A stretch of 25,877 nucleotides of DNA, from positions 1 to 25,877 of the forward strand of contig JAQUND010000020.1 in assembly GCA_028717785.1 (NCBI GenBank), read 5' to 3'. Positions 14,449-21,957 of the stretch are shown piece by piece. The notes below the pieces were generated by a model. It saw only the letters and a program-made list of their open reading frames with translations, did no database searches and had not been told where the DNA came from. Each line of letters opens with the position of its first letter. The stretch's first letter is position 1. The position numbers and the translations under genes were made by a program. The DNA is from Candidatus Nanoarchaeia archaeon. GTDB taxonomy: Archaea; Nanoarchaeota; Nanoarchaeia; SCGC-AAA011-G17; JAFCDX01.

Positions 14449-15240
14449 TTATTTTTTTACTAACGAATCAGTTTTTGCTAAAACCATCTGATCATTGATT
14501 TTATATTTCACAAAAAGCGAGTCATACAACGCTTTTCTGTTAAGAACTTTAGGCACAAATTCTGCTGTTTCTTTTGCCAAAGTTTTTTTGTCTTTCTGAT
14601 AGTAATGTGCTTGCCAAGGACCACCATTGTAGTCAGCAAGAACAATATTCCACTCATTATATTGAGCATACAAAAAATCAAAAAGTTTAACAGCAAACTT
14701 CGTACTTATTGGAATGTTAAACAACAAAGAGTCTGAGTATTCCATTCCAAAATATCCCGCTAGTAATCTTCCTGTTGCAGGCATAATTTGGTTTATCCCT
14801 CTTGCTCCCATATTACTGACCGCTTTCTTTCTAAAACTTGATTCAACAAATTGAGTAGAAAGTATGAAAAAGGGATCAATATAAGAATAATTCTCGCACT
14901 CTCTCATTATTGTTTCTGAAATCAAATAAGCTTCATCGAGATTAACTTGTTGATTTATCCTTTTCCATTCGTCAACAATCTGATCTCGCATGAACAAAGT
15001 TAATTTCATTCTTCGCATTGACCAGTCAATAGTCGATAACAGAAACTGATTAGTCTCTATATGTCTATTAAATTGCTGATCTTGCGTTTGGCGGATAGAC
15101 ACCATTTCTTTTTTCATATTGAAAGTAATGGTGATTAGCAGGTAGGTAAGCATCCCGATAATTAATATGAGGATCACAACCATAATAAGCCAGAATTTGT
15201 CTTTAGATTTTTTTCCTTTATCCTCTTCTTCATCAGACAT
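14449..15240 (-). CDS. Membrane-anchored SLT-type lytic transglycosylase
   Basis: 263 aa. A charged cytoplasmic N-terminus is followed by one TM segment (about residues 17-40), a linker helix, then a lysozyme-like SLT domain (about 105-250). The SLT motifs are QFVESSF with catalytic Glu133, GARGINQIMPATG (145-157) and ADYNGGP near 213-219 (the AYNAG-type motif). Such enzymes cleave peptidoglycan glycan strands to form 1,6-anhydro ends. The N-in, C-out anchor places the domain on the outer face of the membrane. It could serve lysis or local wall remodelling; no holin is adjacent. AAGGAG precedes the ATG. Confidence 0.88.
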   Translation of the reverse strand: MSDEEEDKGKKSKDKFWLIMVVILILIIGMLTYLLITITFNMKKEMVSIRQTQDQQFNRHIETNQFLLSTIDWSMRRMKLTLFMRDQIVDEWKRINQQVNLDEAYLISETIMRECENYSYIDPFFILSTQFVESSFRKKAVSNMGARGINQIMPATGRLLAGYFGMEYSDSLLFNIPISTKFAVKLFDFLYAQYNEWNIVLADYNGGPWQAHYYQKDKKTLAKETAEFVPKVLNRKALYDSLFVKYKINDQMVLAKTDSLVKK

Positions 15241-15244
15241 TGTT

Positions 15245-15261
15245 TACACTCCTTTTGTGTA
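15245..15261 (-). promoter_or_regulatory. Hairpin with the Shine-Dalgarno in its loop (transglycosylase gene)
   Basis: Minus-strand RNA pairs UACAC with GUGUA around the loop AAAAGGA, leaving AUG four bases beyond the stem. The stem is only 5 bp, but the geometry repeats that at 357-373. Confidence 0.35.
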
Positions 15262-15303
15262 TGTTCACTGGTTTAATAGGTATTTAATTTATCACTGCCC
15301 TTT

Positions 15304-16155
15304 CTAAGTTTCAAAATAAGTACCATTGTGGAATTTGATTAAACCATTTTTATAAAGTTCCACGCAACATTTCAGTAAAGAATTATGAGCTTTTTGATGT
15401 TCTTTATTTGTCAAAAGACACAAATTGTTAATCGAATTATTATCAATATGATGTATGCACTCACCTTTTACAAGTTCACGTTGCAAAAAACATTCCATTA
15501 CTAACTTCCAATAAGTTTTATGAACATGTCTTGCTGTTTGTACTGTAGGATAATGTCGACCAAGTCTATCATGTCTTCCTGTATAAATCTTGCTCGAATA
15601 TGCAGGTAATATTATTAAAGGTTCTTCAAAAATTTGATTTTCTATTTTTTCAAGAGTATAGAGTTTATTCTTTTTGTCAAACCAAATTCTCTTATTTAAA
15701 AACTCGTAACCAAGCCGTTCAAGCTCTATTGCAATTTTTCTATGTTCCGAACCATTTTGACAAACATACAGATTAGTTAAATTATTATTTAAAGAATCAA
15801 AATCGATATGATGAACATGTTCTTGTGAAGTTAAGTCTCTATTCAAATGTTTTTCAATTATTAAACGATGCTCATGTTCTCGTCCATTTTCTGTTTTTAT
15901 TCTTACGTATCTTTGATTTGACTTATACTTGTATTCATGACCAATCTGCACTCCCCATTTTTTTCTGTTTTTTTGAGAACAAGGCCAGCATCTATATTGT
16001 CCATCATGATATTTTTTATTTTTTAGTTTTTGCAAAGTTTCATCAAGTTCTGACTTATAAAACATTCTTTCATTGAGTTTGCATAAATGACATACGACAA
16101 TAATTTTCTTTTTATCGATTTCATTTTTGTTATTTATGAATGGCTTAATAATCAT
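15304..16155 (-). CDS. Double-HNH homing-type endonuclease
   Basis: 283 aa from the ATG at 16155, which overlaps the topoisomerase stop by 4 nt (ATGA); the longer ORF start at 16200 lies inside topA. It has an N-terminal zinc-like knuckle (C22, C25, C56, C59) and then two HNH modules. The first is HVHHIDFDSLNNNLTNL (113-129, His138 downstream). The second is CIHHIDNNSINNLCLL (233-248, His253 downstream). Both are HNH_3 type, which is common in free-standing phage homing nucleases. A pair in one chain suggests duplication or a second DNA-recognition unit. Ending in TAG, it is 63 nt before the transglycosylase gene. It probably cuts topA-region DNA in phages lacking it. Confidence 0.85.
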   Translation of the reverse strand: MIIKPFINNKNEIDKKKIIVVCHLCKLNERMFYKSELDETLQKLKNKKYHDGQYRCWPCSQKNRKKWGVQIGHEYKYKSNQRYVRIKTENGREHEHRLIIEKHLNRDLTSQEHVHHIDFDSLNNNLTNLYVCQNGSEHRKIAIELERLGYEFLNKRIWFDKKNKLYTLEKIENQIFEEPLIILPAYSSKIYTGRHDRLGRHYPTVQTARHVHKTYWKLVMECFLQRELVKGECIHHIDNNSINNLCLLTNKEHQKAHNSLLKCCVELYKNGLIKFHNGTYFET

Positions 16156-18155
16156 TTTAATTCGATCTTCGTACCATCTAATGAATAAAGATTTTTGCAT
16201 TTAGGAAACGCACTGCAAGCTCCGAATTCTTTACCGTTTTTTGTCGATACTCTAATTGCTATTTTTGAACCACATTTGTCGCAAACAACACCTTCTAAGT
16301 ATCTTACTTCTTTTTTCTCTTTTGCAACTGGTTCCCCATTTTCACCTATTTTAAACATTGCTTCGCATTTATGCTTACCGTGAACAGTAAAACCTGCACA
16401 TCCGTAAAAATCTCCATACTTACCAGTGCGTTTTACTAGTTTATGTCGTTTACAAGTAGGACACGTAATGTCTGTTGTTTCACTTTTTTTCAAACTCTCT
16501 GAACCCTGAGCAGCAACTATTCTTTTCCTTATCTCTTTAAAGAACACATCGACAGCTTCATGCCATACACGTTCACCATTTGCAATATCGTCCAATTCTT
16601 CTTCTATTCTTGCTGTATATTTTGTGTCCATTAACTCAGAGAAATTTACAACTAAGAAATCACAGATTTGACAACCAAGTTCTGTTGGTTTAAATGATTT
16701 TCCGTCCTTCTCAACATACGTTCTTTTTATTAATGTGTCAATGATGCCGGCGTACGTTGAAGGTCTTCCTATACCCTCCTCCTCTAGCACCTTAACTAAA
16801 GACGCCGTATTGTAAGCTGCTGGAGGTTTTGTGAAATGTTGTTCTGTCTTTACTTCCTTTAAAACCAATTTATCCTTTTCTAAAATCTGAGGGAGTTCTT
16901 CGTCTTTAGTATTGCTGTACTGTCCCCAGACTTTCAGATATCCGTCGAATTTTATAATTTGACCGTTTGCTGTAAAGGTATGATTGCTTGATTTAGATTT
17001 TATTACTACCTTAGATGCATTCAATTCTGCATCGCTCATCTGACAGGCTAAAAATCGAGCATAAACTGCTTCATACAACTTGAACTCAGCATCAGAAACA
17101 CATGATTTAACATCGTCTAATGTTTTCTCTAAATGTGTCGGTCTAATTCCTTCATGAGCTTCTTGAGCAACTTTGTTTTTTGTCTTAAATGTCCTTGGTT
17201 TAGCAGGACAATAATTCTTCCCGAAATCCGATGTAATAAGTTTCCTTACATTACAAATTGCTTCGTCACTAATATTCAAAGAATCAGTTCTATGATATGT
17301 GATATGTCCACCTTCATAAAGTTTCTGGGCAAGAGACATTGTATGTTTTCCATCCCAGTTGAAAGTAGACGAACAAAATTGTTGTAATGAAGACGTGTTG
17401 AATATAGGATAGGGTTGCTTCGCCTTTGTGGATTTGGAAATAGAATCCACGTACCAATCAGCGAGAGCCTCGACTTCCTTTTGAATTTGAACGGCTATAG
17501 TTTCATTTGGTATTTCATTTTCAGATTGATAGAGGGCCTTTAGCTGATCTTTTTTTATTGTCAAAAATATACCTGGTAATGTCCAATATTCTCTTGGTAC
17601 AAATTTATCGATTTCTCGTTGTCGTTCTACAATAAGTCTCAGGCCTATTGATTGAACTCTACCTGCTGACGTACCTGACTTGACTTTATTCCACAAAACA
17701 GGAGAAATTTTGAAACCTACAAGCATATCCAAGACAGATCTTGCTTGTTGAGCATGAAATAAATCCTTTTGCGAATCAAGTTGTATAGGATGTTCTATTG
17801 AATTTAAAATTGCTTTTTCTGTTATCTCATGAAAAATCGCTCTTTTAATTTTTTTTCTATCTTTTATTGCATAATCAGCAATTAACCATGCAATAGCACA
17901 TCCTTCCCTGTCAGCATCCATACCAAGATAGATTGTATCGGCGTCTTTTGAAAGTTTTTTTATTTCAGCAATAACTTTTTCTTTTCCTTCTATCGGAACA
18001 TAGGTTGGTTCATAATTTTTATTGATATTTATTGCTGAATCTGTTCGTGGGAATTGATAACAATGTCCAACGCTTGCTTTTACAACAAAACCTCTTGGCA
18101 AAAAATTTTGTATTGTCTTGATTTTTCCAGGACTTTCGACGAGAAACAAATCCAT
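16152..18155 (-). CDS. topA: DNA topoisomerase I (type IA)
   Basis: 667 aa. The TOPRIM domain has FLVESPGK (4-11) and GMDADREG (78-85). The catalytic region is GGHITYHRTDS (282-292) with active-site Tyr287, and SGTSAGRVQSIGLR (160-173) is a classic type IA motif. The C-terminal region has two zinc-ribbon modules, CPTC...C...C near 575-610 and CDKCGSK with paired Cys near 628-657, as in bacterial TopA. It relaxes negative supercoils through a 5'-phosphotyrosyl link and would act in phage replication or transcription. The start overlaps the previous stop by 1 nt (TAATG). The gene is bracketed by two different homing-type nucleases. Confidence 0.95.
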   Translation of the reverse strand: MDLFLVESPGKIKTIQNFLPRGFVVKASVGHCYQFPRTDSAININKNYEPTYVPIEGKEKVIAEIKKLSKDADTIYLGMDADREGCAIAWLIADYAIKDRKKIKRAIFHEITEKAILNSIEHPIQLDSQKDLFHAQQARSVLDMLVGFKISPVLWNKVKSGTSAGRVQSIGLRLIVERQREIDKFVPREYWTLPGIFLTIKKDQLKALYQSENEIPNETIAVQIQKEVEALADWYVDSISKSTKAKQPYPIFNTSSLQQFCSSTFNWDGKHTMSLAQKLYEGGHITYHRTDSLNISDEAICNVRKLITSDFGKNYCPAKPRTFKTKNKVAQEAHEGIRPTHLEKTLDDVKSCVSDAEFKLYEAVYARFLACQMSDAELNASKVVIKSKSSNHTFTANGQIIKFDGYLKVWGQYSNTKDEELPQILEKDKLVLKEVKTEQHFTKPPAAYNTASLVKVLEEEGIGRPSTYAGIIDTLIKRTYVEKDGKSFKPTELGCQICDFLVVNFSELMDTKYTARIEEELDDIANGERVWHEAVDVFFKEIRKRIVAAQGSESLKKSETTDITCPTCKRHKLVKRTGKYGDFYGCAGFTVHGKHKCEAMFKIGENGEPVAKEKKEVRYLEGVVCDKCGSKIAIRVSTKNGKEFGACSAFPKCKNLYSLDGTKIELK

Positions 18156-19480
18156 TATGCCAACCTTCTTATCTCAGAAATTTTTTCTTTATATAATCTC
18201 TGAAACTGATAAAGAACTTCATATCTAATTTTAAAATATCTTACAATTTCTTTATGACAATCTCTAATATCTTTAATTTGTTTATAAAAGCTATAAACTT
18301 TTTCTTGATTTTCATACAACAAATCTATTTGTTTTTTCCGCGAAATAGGGAAAATAGTGTATTCATAAATACTACGATTTAAAAGCTTGTCAATTTTAAA
18401 TATATTGTGTTTTATAAACTCTTCATAGCCAAAAATTCTAACAGAAATTTTTGGGTTAGAATCTTTAATGTCTTTGTGTTTTTGTTGCGTCTGCTTGTCG
18501 AGTCTGCCTTTGACTTCAATATATTCTTGCCACTCGAAAACAAAAAAATCAGGAAAATAATCTCTTTGCTTTTTACTTATTGAATCATAATACTTAAAAG
18601 GTTTTATTTTACTATGAGTTATAAAATCTAAGTTTTGAGACTCAAGCCACCAAGCAAATCTAATTTCCCAGGAACTTTGATAAAATTCGTTTTTAAACAA
18701 AAACCAAAGCTGGTTGTCGGATAAATTTTCAGATCTTTGTCGAATTCTTATTTGATTATTTTGTAAAATTGTTTTTAAAATATCTAACGTTAGATTGTAT
18801 TTCTTATAAAGACTTTCTTGATTCATTCTTTTATTTGAATAGTCATCAATAAGTTCGACAACTTTATCTTTACCCAGACTATCAATGATAATTTTTTTAT
18901 AATCTTTGTATAAGACATTATGTGTCGATCTTACATGTTGACTTAAGCCTAAAATATTAATTTGCTTTTTACAAATCAAGCATTGAACTTGATATGATTG
19001 GGCTCTTTTTCTTATATATGGAGTGTGTCTCATTACTTTATGAACAACATTATAAGATATGCTAAGTTTCTTTGCAATAGATTTCATTGAAATATGTTTT
19101 TGATACATCTCTATTATTTTCAAGCCTAATTCAGATTTAACAAGTTCAAGGCCATAAGTTTCAGGTTTGTTTATAGAAATTCCACAAAAACTTAGAAAAC
19201 TTTGAACAAAAAAATCATCAAAATTAAATTTCTGACAGATACCGTTTTCCCCTCTTATAAAATTAGAATGATCTTTATAAAAATCAATTATCTCGATTCC
19301 TAGTTTATCAGTTTTTAAATGTTCAAAACACATGATCTTAAATTCTTGAATTGTCATATCATGGTTTTTTTCTAGATGATTATACAAAATATTTCGTTTG
19401 ATTTTCAAGGAACATAAGGGACACAAACAATTTTCTTGTTTTCTAAATGGAAAAACTTGATTAATTAATAGAACATTCAT
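18155..19480 (-). CDS. Zinc-finger PD-(D/E)xK homing-type endonuclease
   Basis: 441 aa. The modular order is: C2H2 finger C20-x2-C23...H35-x4-H40; a helix-turn-helix-like segment near 128-155 (SMKSIAKKLSISYNVVHKVM); a second C2H2 finger C167-x2-C170...H182-x4-H187; and another helical segment near 205-245. The nuclease core follows, with SSWEIRFAWWLE (Glu272), YFPDFFV (Asp311) and EYIEVKG (Glu322, Lys324). The E...D...ExK spacing is that of Vsr/PD-(D/E)xK nucleases, found among free-standing phage homing nucleases. The ribosome site is poor (AAGAGA), inside a region able to pair with an upstream hairpin. The gene is unusually AT-rich even here and abuts topA, consistent with insertion by transfer. 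Confidence 0.8.
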   Translation of the reverse strand: MNVLLINQVFPFRKQENCLCPLCSLKIKRNILYNHLEKNHDMTIQEFKIMCFEHLKTDKLGIEIIDFYKDHSNFIRGENGICQKFNFDDFFVQSFLSFCGISINKPETYGLELVKSELGLKIIEMYQKHISMKSIAKKLSISYNVVHKVMRHTPYIRKRAQSYQVQCLICKKQINILGLSQHVRSTHNVLYKDYKKIIIDSLGKDKVVELIDDYSNKRMNQESLYKKYNLTLDILKTILQNNQIRIRQRSENLSDNQLWFLFKNEFYQSSWEIRFAWWLESQNLDFITHSKIKPFKYYDSISKKQRDYFPDFFVFEWQEYIEVKGRLDKQTQQKHKDIKDSNPKISVRIFGYEEFIKHNIFKIDKLLNRSIYEYTIFPISRKKQIDLLYENQEKVYSFYKQIKDIRDCHKEIVRYFKIRYEVLYQFQRLYKEKISEIRRLA

Positions 19481-19483
19481 TTT

Positions 19484-19559
19484 TATCTCTTAGGTACTTG
19501 ATTTTATAATTGAAAGCACCTATAAAATGCAAAAAGAGATAGAGGTTTTTCTATCTCTT
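19484..19559 (-). terminator. Terminator-like hairpin with alternative pairing to the next ribosome site
   Basis: In minus-strand RNA, AAGAGAUAGA (19559-19550) pairs perfectly with UCUAUCUCUU (19543-19534), a 10-bp stem with a 6-nt loop whose 3' arm runs into UUUUU. A third copy of AAGAGAUA lies at 19491-19484, next to the AUG at 19480, and can pair instead with UAUCUCUU of the same arm. This is either a simple terminator for the 134-aa gene or an attenuator. Confidence 0.55.
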
Positions 19560-19625
19560 AGAATAATCATACTAGATTATATAACTCAATCTGTATAAAA
19601 ATTGTAGAAAAGATTTGACGTAGAA

Positions 19626-20030
19626 TTAGCTTTGTGGGACTATAGTAAATTTTGAAAACTTCGACCGGGACGGGTGTTGCTTTGTTATTCGTCTTTTTTG
19701 CATAAGCCATACAAGAGCATTTCTAACAGACCGTCGTTCTTGAATTTGTTTTTCAAGATTTATCCAACTACGTCGAATCAACGTTTTAAAAATTTGATCT
19801 GAAGTCATTGAACCTTCTGTCTTGAGAACATATAAAATTTTCTCAGACCAATTTCTGGGTTTGAATTCTTTGACAGATAGAAAATCTTCAAGAGATTTTT
19901 CAAGAGCGTCAACGCTCTCTGTAATATCAGGGATAATCTGAGTTATACGCAAAAACGCATCATTGAATGCTTGTATAGATATTACAAGTTGTTCGAGTTC
20001 TGTTACAGTTTCTCTTAAACTTTTTGTCAT
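19626..20030 (-). CDS. Coiled-coil plus winged-helix-like protein
   Basis: 134 aa. The N-terminal half (about 1-55) is a leucine-rich amphipathic coiled coil (LRETVTELEQLVISIQAF). The C-terminal half (about 60-130) reads WSEKILYVLKTEGSMTSDQI, then a basic helix and RNALVWLMQKRRI, which fits a winged helix-turn-helix with a basic wing. It may bind DNA or RNA as a dimer; no named family could be assigned. Its AGGAG ribosome site is buried in an 8-bp hairpin, below a larger folded leader. If it is a regulator, autoregulation through that leader is a reasonable guess. Confidence 0.65.
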   Translation of the reverse strand: MTKSLRETVTELEQLVISIQAFNDAFLRITQIIPDITESVDALEKSLEDFLSVKEFKPRNWSEKILYVLKTEGSMTSDQIFKTLIRRSWINLEKQIQERRSVRNALVWLMQKRRITKQHPSRSKFSKFTIVPQS

Positions 20031-20036
20031 AACTCA

Positions 20037-20131
20037 CTCCTATCTAAGATAGGAGGCAGGGGAAAAGAGTATCAATCTGTAAGAGGAGTCAAAGTTCTCC
20101 TCGAAAGGACTCTTAACATTCCCCTGCCCTC
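20037..20131 (-). ncRNA. Structured leader RNA upstream of the winged-helix gene (riboswitch-like)
   Basis: Minus-strand RNA folds into one long element: P1 (20119-20128 with 20055-20064, 10 bp, extendable to 20131/20053 with a bulge); a UGUU bulge; P2 (20109-20114 with 20065-20070, 6 bp); an asymmetric internal loop of 6 and 12 nt; and P3 (20097-20102 with 20083-20088, 6 bp, 8-nt loop). Next comes an 8-bp hairpin, 20048-20055 with 20037-20044, whose 3' arm contains the AGGAG serving the ATG at 20030. P1 and this hairpin compete for bases 20053-20055. No known class was recognised. The plus-strand fold is nearly the same, so orientation rests on the gene position. Confidence 0.6.
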
Positions 20132-20194
20132 GCATACATATCGTTTTTGTTTTTTACAACAGCCATTAGATATTTTGACCAAAGGACATACCAA

Positions 20195-20380
20195 TTAAAT
20201 ACCCACCCCCCAACCCTGTATTCCTGTCCATCCTACACTTCCTCTAATATATTCATTACCTGTATTTATGTTTTCTTGTTTTTTCTTTTTTTCAGGAGGA
20301 ATATCTAACGACTTACCTGTAGTAAGAAAAACAAATTTATTCTTTTTATTCGGTAAGGAATTTGATTTTTCTGTTGACAT
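20195..20380 (-). CDS. Short Lys-rich protein with Gly/Trp tail
   Basis: 61 aa. The N-terminal half is Ser/Asn/Lys-rich with an EKKKKQEN run; the end is GSVGWTGIQGWGVGI. No domain recognised. The start at 20380 overlaps the end of the previous gene by 35 nt in another frame. A GAGG lies 13 nt upstream, a little far, and can sit in a 7-nt loop closed by UUGA/UCAA. It is the last gene before the folded leader, and its reality is less certain than its neighbours'. Confidence 0.45.
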   Translation of the reverse strand: MSTEKSNSLPNKKNKFVFLTTGKSLDIPPEKKKKQENINTGNEYIRGSVGWTGIQGWGVGI

Positions 20381-20621
20381 TAGCTTGACTTATCCTCAAT
20401 TTTATTTTTTCAAGAATTTCGTTATAAACTTCTTCCATAAAATAAGCATATTCTTTTTCGTCTAAATTCTTGGAAGTCTTCAAAGGCTCTAAAACTTGTA
20501 TCCTTGAATTAATATCGTTCATCTGAGAAACTAATAAACCAGATAATGTTTTTGCTTGCACTTGTACTGTTTTCATTTTTGCCTTCAACGTATTAGATAA
20601 CGTCCTTGCTGTCATCATCAT
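20346..20621 (-). CDS. Small helical protein
   Basis: 91 aa, starting at the first of three consecutive ATGs. AGGTGG is a few bases upstream, within the end of the previous gene (29-nt overlap). It is mostly helical: residues about 5-45 are a polar coiled-coil-like stretch (LSNTLKAKMKTVQVQAKTL) and about 55-85 an acidic, then basic helix. No TM segment and no known motif. It belongs to the run of small overlapping genes from 21427 to 20195. Confidence 0.55.
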   Translation of the reverse strand: MMMTARTLSNTLKAKMKTVQVQAKTLSGLLVSQMNDINSRIQVLEPLKTSKNLDEKEYAYFMEEVYNEILEKIKLRISQANVNRKIKFLTE

Positions 20622-20883
20622 GGAGCCACCTGAGTTTCCAGTTTACTTTCTCATTTTCTAAATTCTTTTTGATTTGTTCGTAACATTGTTTCATCCACTC
20701 AAACTCTTTAACCAAACGTTTTTCGGGTGGTAGCATTTTTAAAACTCTTGTCCAAAAAGCAAATTCATTATCAATAACTACTTTAAAATCAGCTTTATTT
20801 TTTACATATTTCCATTTTTGCTCTTGCACAAATTTATCAAATGCTTCACATGTTTCGAAAAACTTCTTATACAATTCCTGCAT
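20593..20883 (-). CDS. Small unknown protein rich in aromatic and charged residues
   Basis: 96 aa. It is helical, with many Phe, Trp, Tyr, Lys and Glu residues (YKKFFETCEAFDKFVQEQKW). No motif recognised. The start at 20883 lacks a Shine-Dalgarno sequence. Upstream is the inverted repeat ACAAG-TG-CTTGT (20897-20908), overlapping a TTGACA; this may be an operator or hairpin. It overlaps the next gene by 29 nt. Confidence 0.55.
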   Translation of the reverse strand: MQELYKKFFETCEAFDKFVQEQKWKYVKNKADFKVVIDNEFAFWTRVLKMLPPEKRLVKEFEWMKQCYEQIKKNLENEKVNWKLRWLHDDDSKDVI

Positions 20884-20920
20884 GTTATTTTTTATTACAA
20901 GTGCTTGTCAATTGGAAAAA

Positions 20921-21427
20921 TTAATTATCAATAAGGAAGGAAAATTTACGTTTATCACGTCTTGTCTGTCTAAATTTCAATTCCTCTTGGATTTTATCCA
21001 CAGCTTTGTTGTTCAGAACCTTCAAATCGTTAATTTCATTCTTTTTCAATTCTGCTTGTGTATATAAACCACCTGCTCTACTTTTAATATTAAGCCATTG
21101 TTTGTTTAATGAAATCAATAGGTCTTGTAATCTCGAATCTTCATCAGATATCTTTATTTCAACTCTATTTTTCCAAATACCCGTGTCTAAGAAAATTTGC
21201 AAACGTTGAGTAGCTTTCGAAGCAGTTCTTTTTAAAGCTTGTTTTTGTTGTTGTGTTTCTTTTTCGGCACTAATTTTAGCATTTTCTGCGTCAAATTCAA
21301 TAGAATCATATGGTTCATAAGTGTTAGCCCAGTCTTCCCAAGAACCCTGTGAAAGTAAAGAAAAAATTTGTTTTATTTGTTTCCAAAAATCTTTTGTCAT
21401 TGTATACTTTACATTAAACTGAGACAT
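20921..21427 (-). CDS. Helical protein of unknown function
   Basis: 168 aa. Residues about 1-40 are mixed with several Trp. About 45-90 form a charged Ala/Glu/Gln/Lys coiled coil (ENAKISAEKETQQQKQALKR). The remainder is helical and basic, ending RRDKRKFSFLIDN. No family recognised. The start at 21427 overlaps the upstream kinase-like gene by 19 nt and is preceded by AAAGAA; a second in-frame ATG at 21400 has no ribosome site. Confidence 0.6.
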   Translation of the reverse strand: MSQFNVKYTMTKDFWKQIKQIFSLLSQGSWEDWANTYEPYDSIEFDAENAKISAEKETQQQKQALKRTASKATQRLQIFLDTGIWKNRVEIKISDEDSRLQDLLISLNKQWLNIKSRAGGLYTQAELKKNEINDLKVLNNKAVDKIQEELKFRQTRRDKRKFSFLIDN

Positions 21428-21957
21428 TTCTTTATTCTTTCATCTAAATCTTTTTCTTTAATCTCTACTACATTTTGCTGTCCAAACATTTTAAAAATGC
21501 CCAATAAATCGGTATTAGATTTCTGTCTCCATTGTGCATCAAAATGTAAGTCTGGTCTAACACCGTCATCCTTAGGCTCAACACTTGGATCTAGATGAAA
21601 TATTATATCATATCTACTATTAAGATTCAACAATCTCTTGAATAAATAATTATATGCTATCAAATCTTTAGGATTCTCGAATAGGACAAGATCCATTGCA
21701 AACAAAAAACCAAGATATATAGGACTATCAGTTATCATAAAATCCGCCTGTTGTACGACACTGTCTTCCCATTCTATCTGTTTGCTAGTCACAATGATTT
21801 GTTCCCAAATGGTATCTATGGACCTATGCTTTGAAATATAACTACGGGCATACTCGCTGATTAGCTCGACATGTTTATCAATACATGCACTTGCTAAAGC
21901 TCTTGCTAATGTAGTTTTACCCGAACCAGGTATGCCCGAGATGCCAATTCGCTTCAT
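21409..21957 (-). CDS. P-loop ATPase / nucleotide-kinase-like protein (NadR/AAA_28 type)
   Basis: 182 aa. The Walker A motif is GIPGSGKTT at residues 8-16. ADFMITDSP near residues 71-79 gives a Walker-B-like acid, and a lid-like RPDLHFDAQWRQ lies near 134-145. The size and the order ISEYARSY then TDSPIY resemble the NadR kinase/AAA_28 group, which includes nicotinamide riboside kinases and related small-molecule kinases. The substrate is not evident, but a nucleotide or NAD precursor would suit the neighbouring dCMP deaminase and NAD+-dependent ligase. The start overlaps the previous stop by 4 nt, with no strong ribosome site. Confidence 0.72.
   Translation of the reverse strand: MKRIGISGIPGSGKTTLARALASACIDKHVELISEYARSYISKHRSIDTIWEQIIVTSKQIEWEDSVVQQADFMITDSPIYLGFLFAMDLVLFENPKDLIAYNYLFKRLLNLNSRYDIIFHLDPSVEPKDDGVRPDLHFDAQWRQKSNTDLLGIFKMFGQQNVVEIKEKDLDERIKKCLSLM

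Noticed and set aside
14449..15240. SAR-endolysin interpretation of the transglycosylase.
   Set aside because: The TM segment is strongly hydrophobic (about residues 17-40), unlike the weak Gly/Ala-rich SAR signals, and no holin or spanin pair is adjacent. A membrane-anchored SLT enzyme is the safer call.
16155..19480. Group I intron or intein in topA associated with the flanking nucleases.
   Set aside because: The topoisomerase frame is continuous with all motifs at normal spacing, and both nucleases lie outside the gene.
20055..20128. Hammerhead-like ribozyme on the plus strand (CUGUAAG, stem, CGAAA).
   Set aside because: The core does not match CUGANGA, and there is no third helix or cleavage-site triplet in the right place. 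Only the GAAA and one stem fit.
20883..20911. Promoter with a perfect TTGACA before the 96-aa gene.
   Set aside because: The only -10-like sequence at proper spacing (AATAAC) abuts the ATG, so transcription would start inside the gene.
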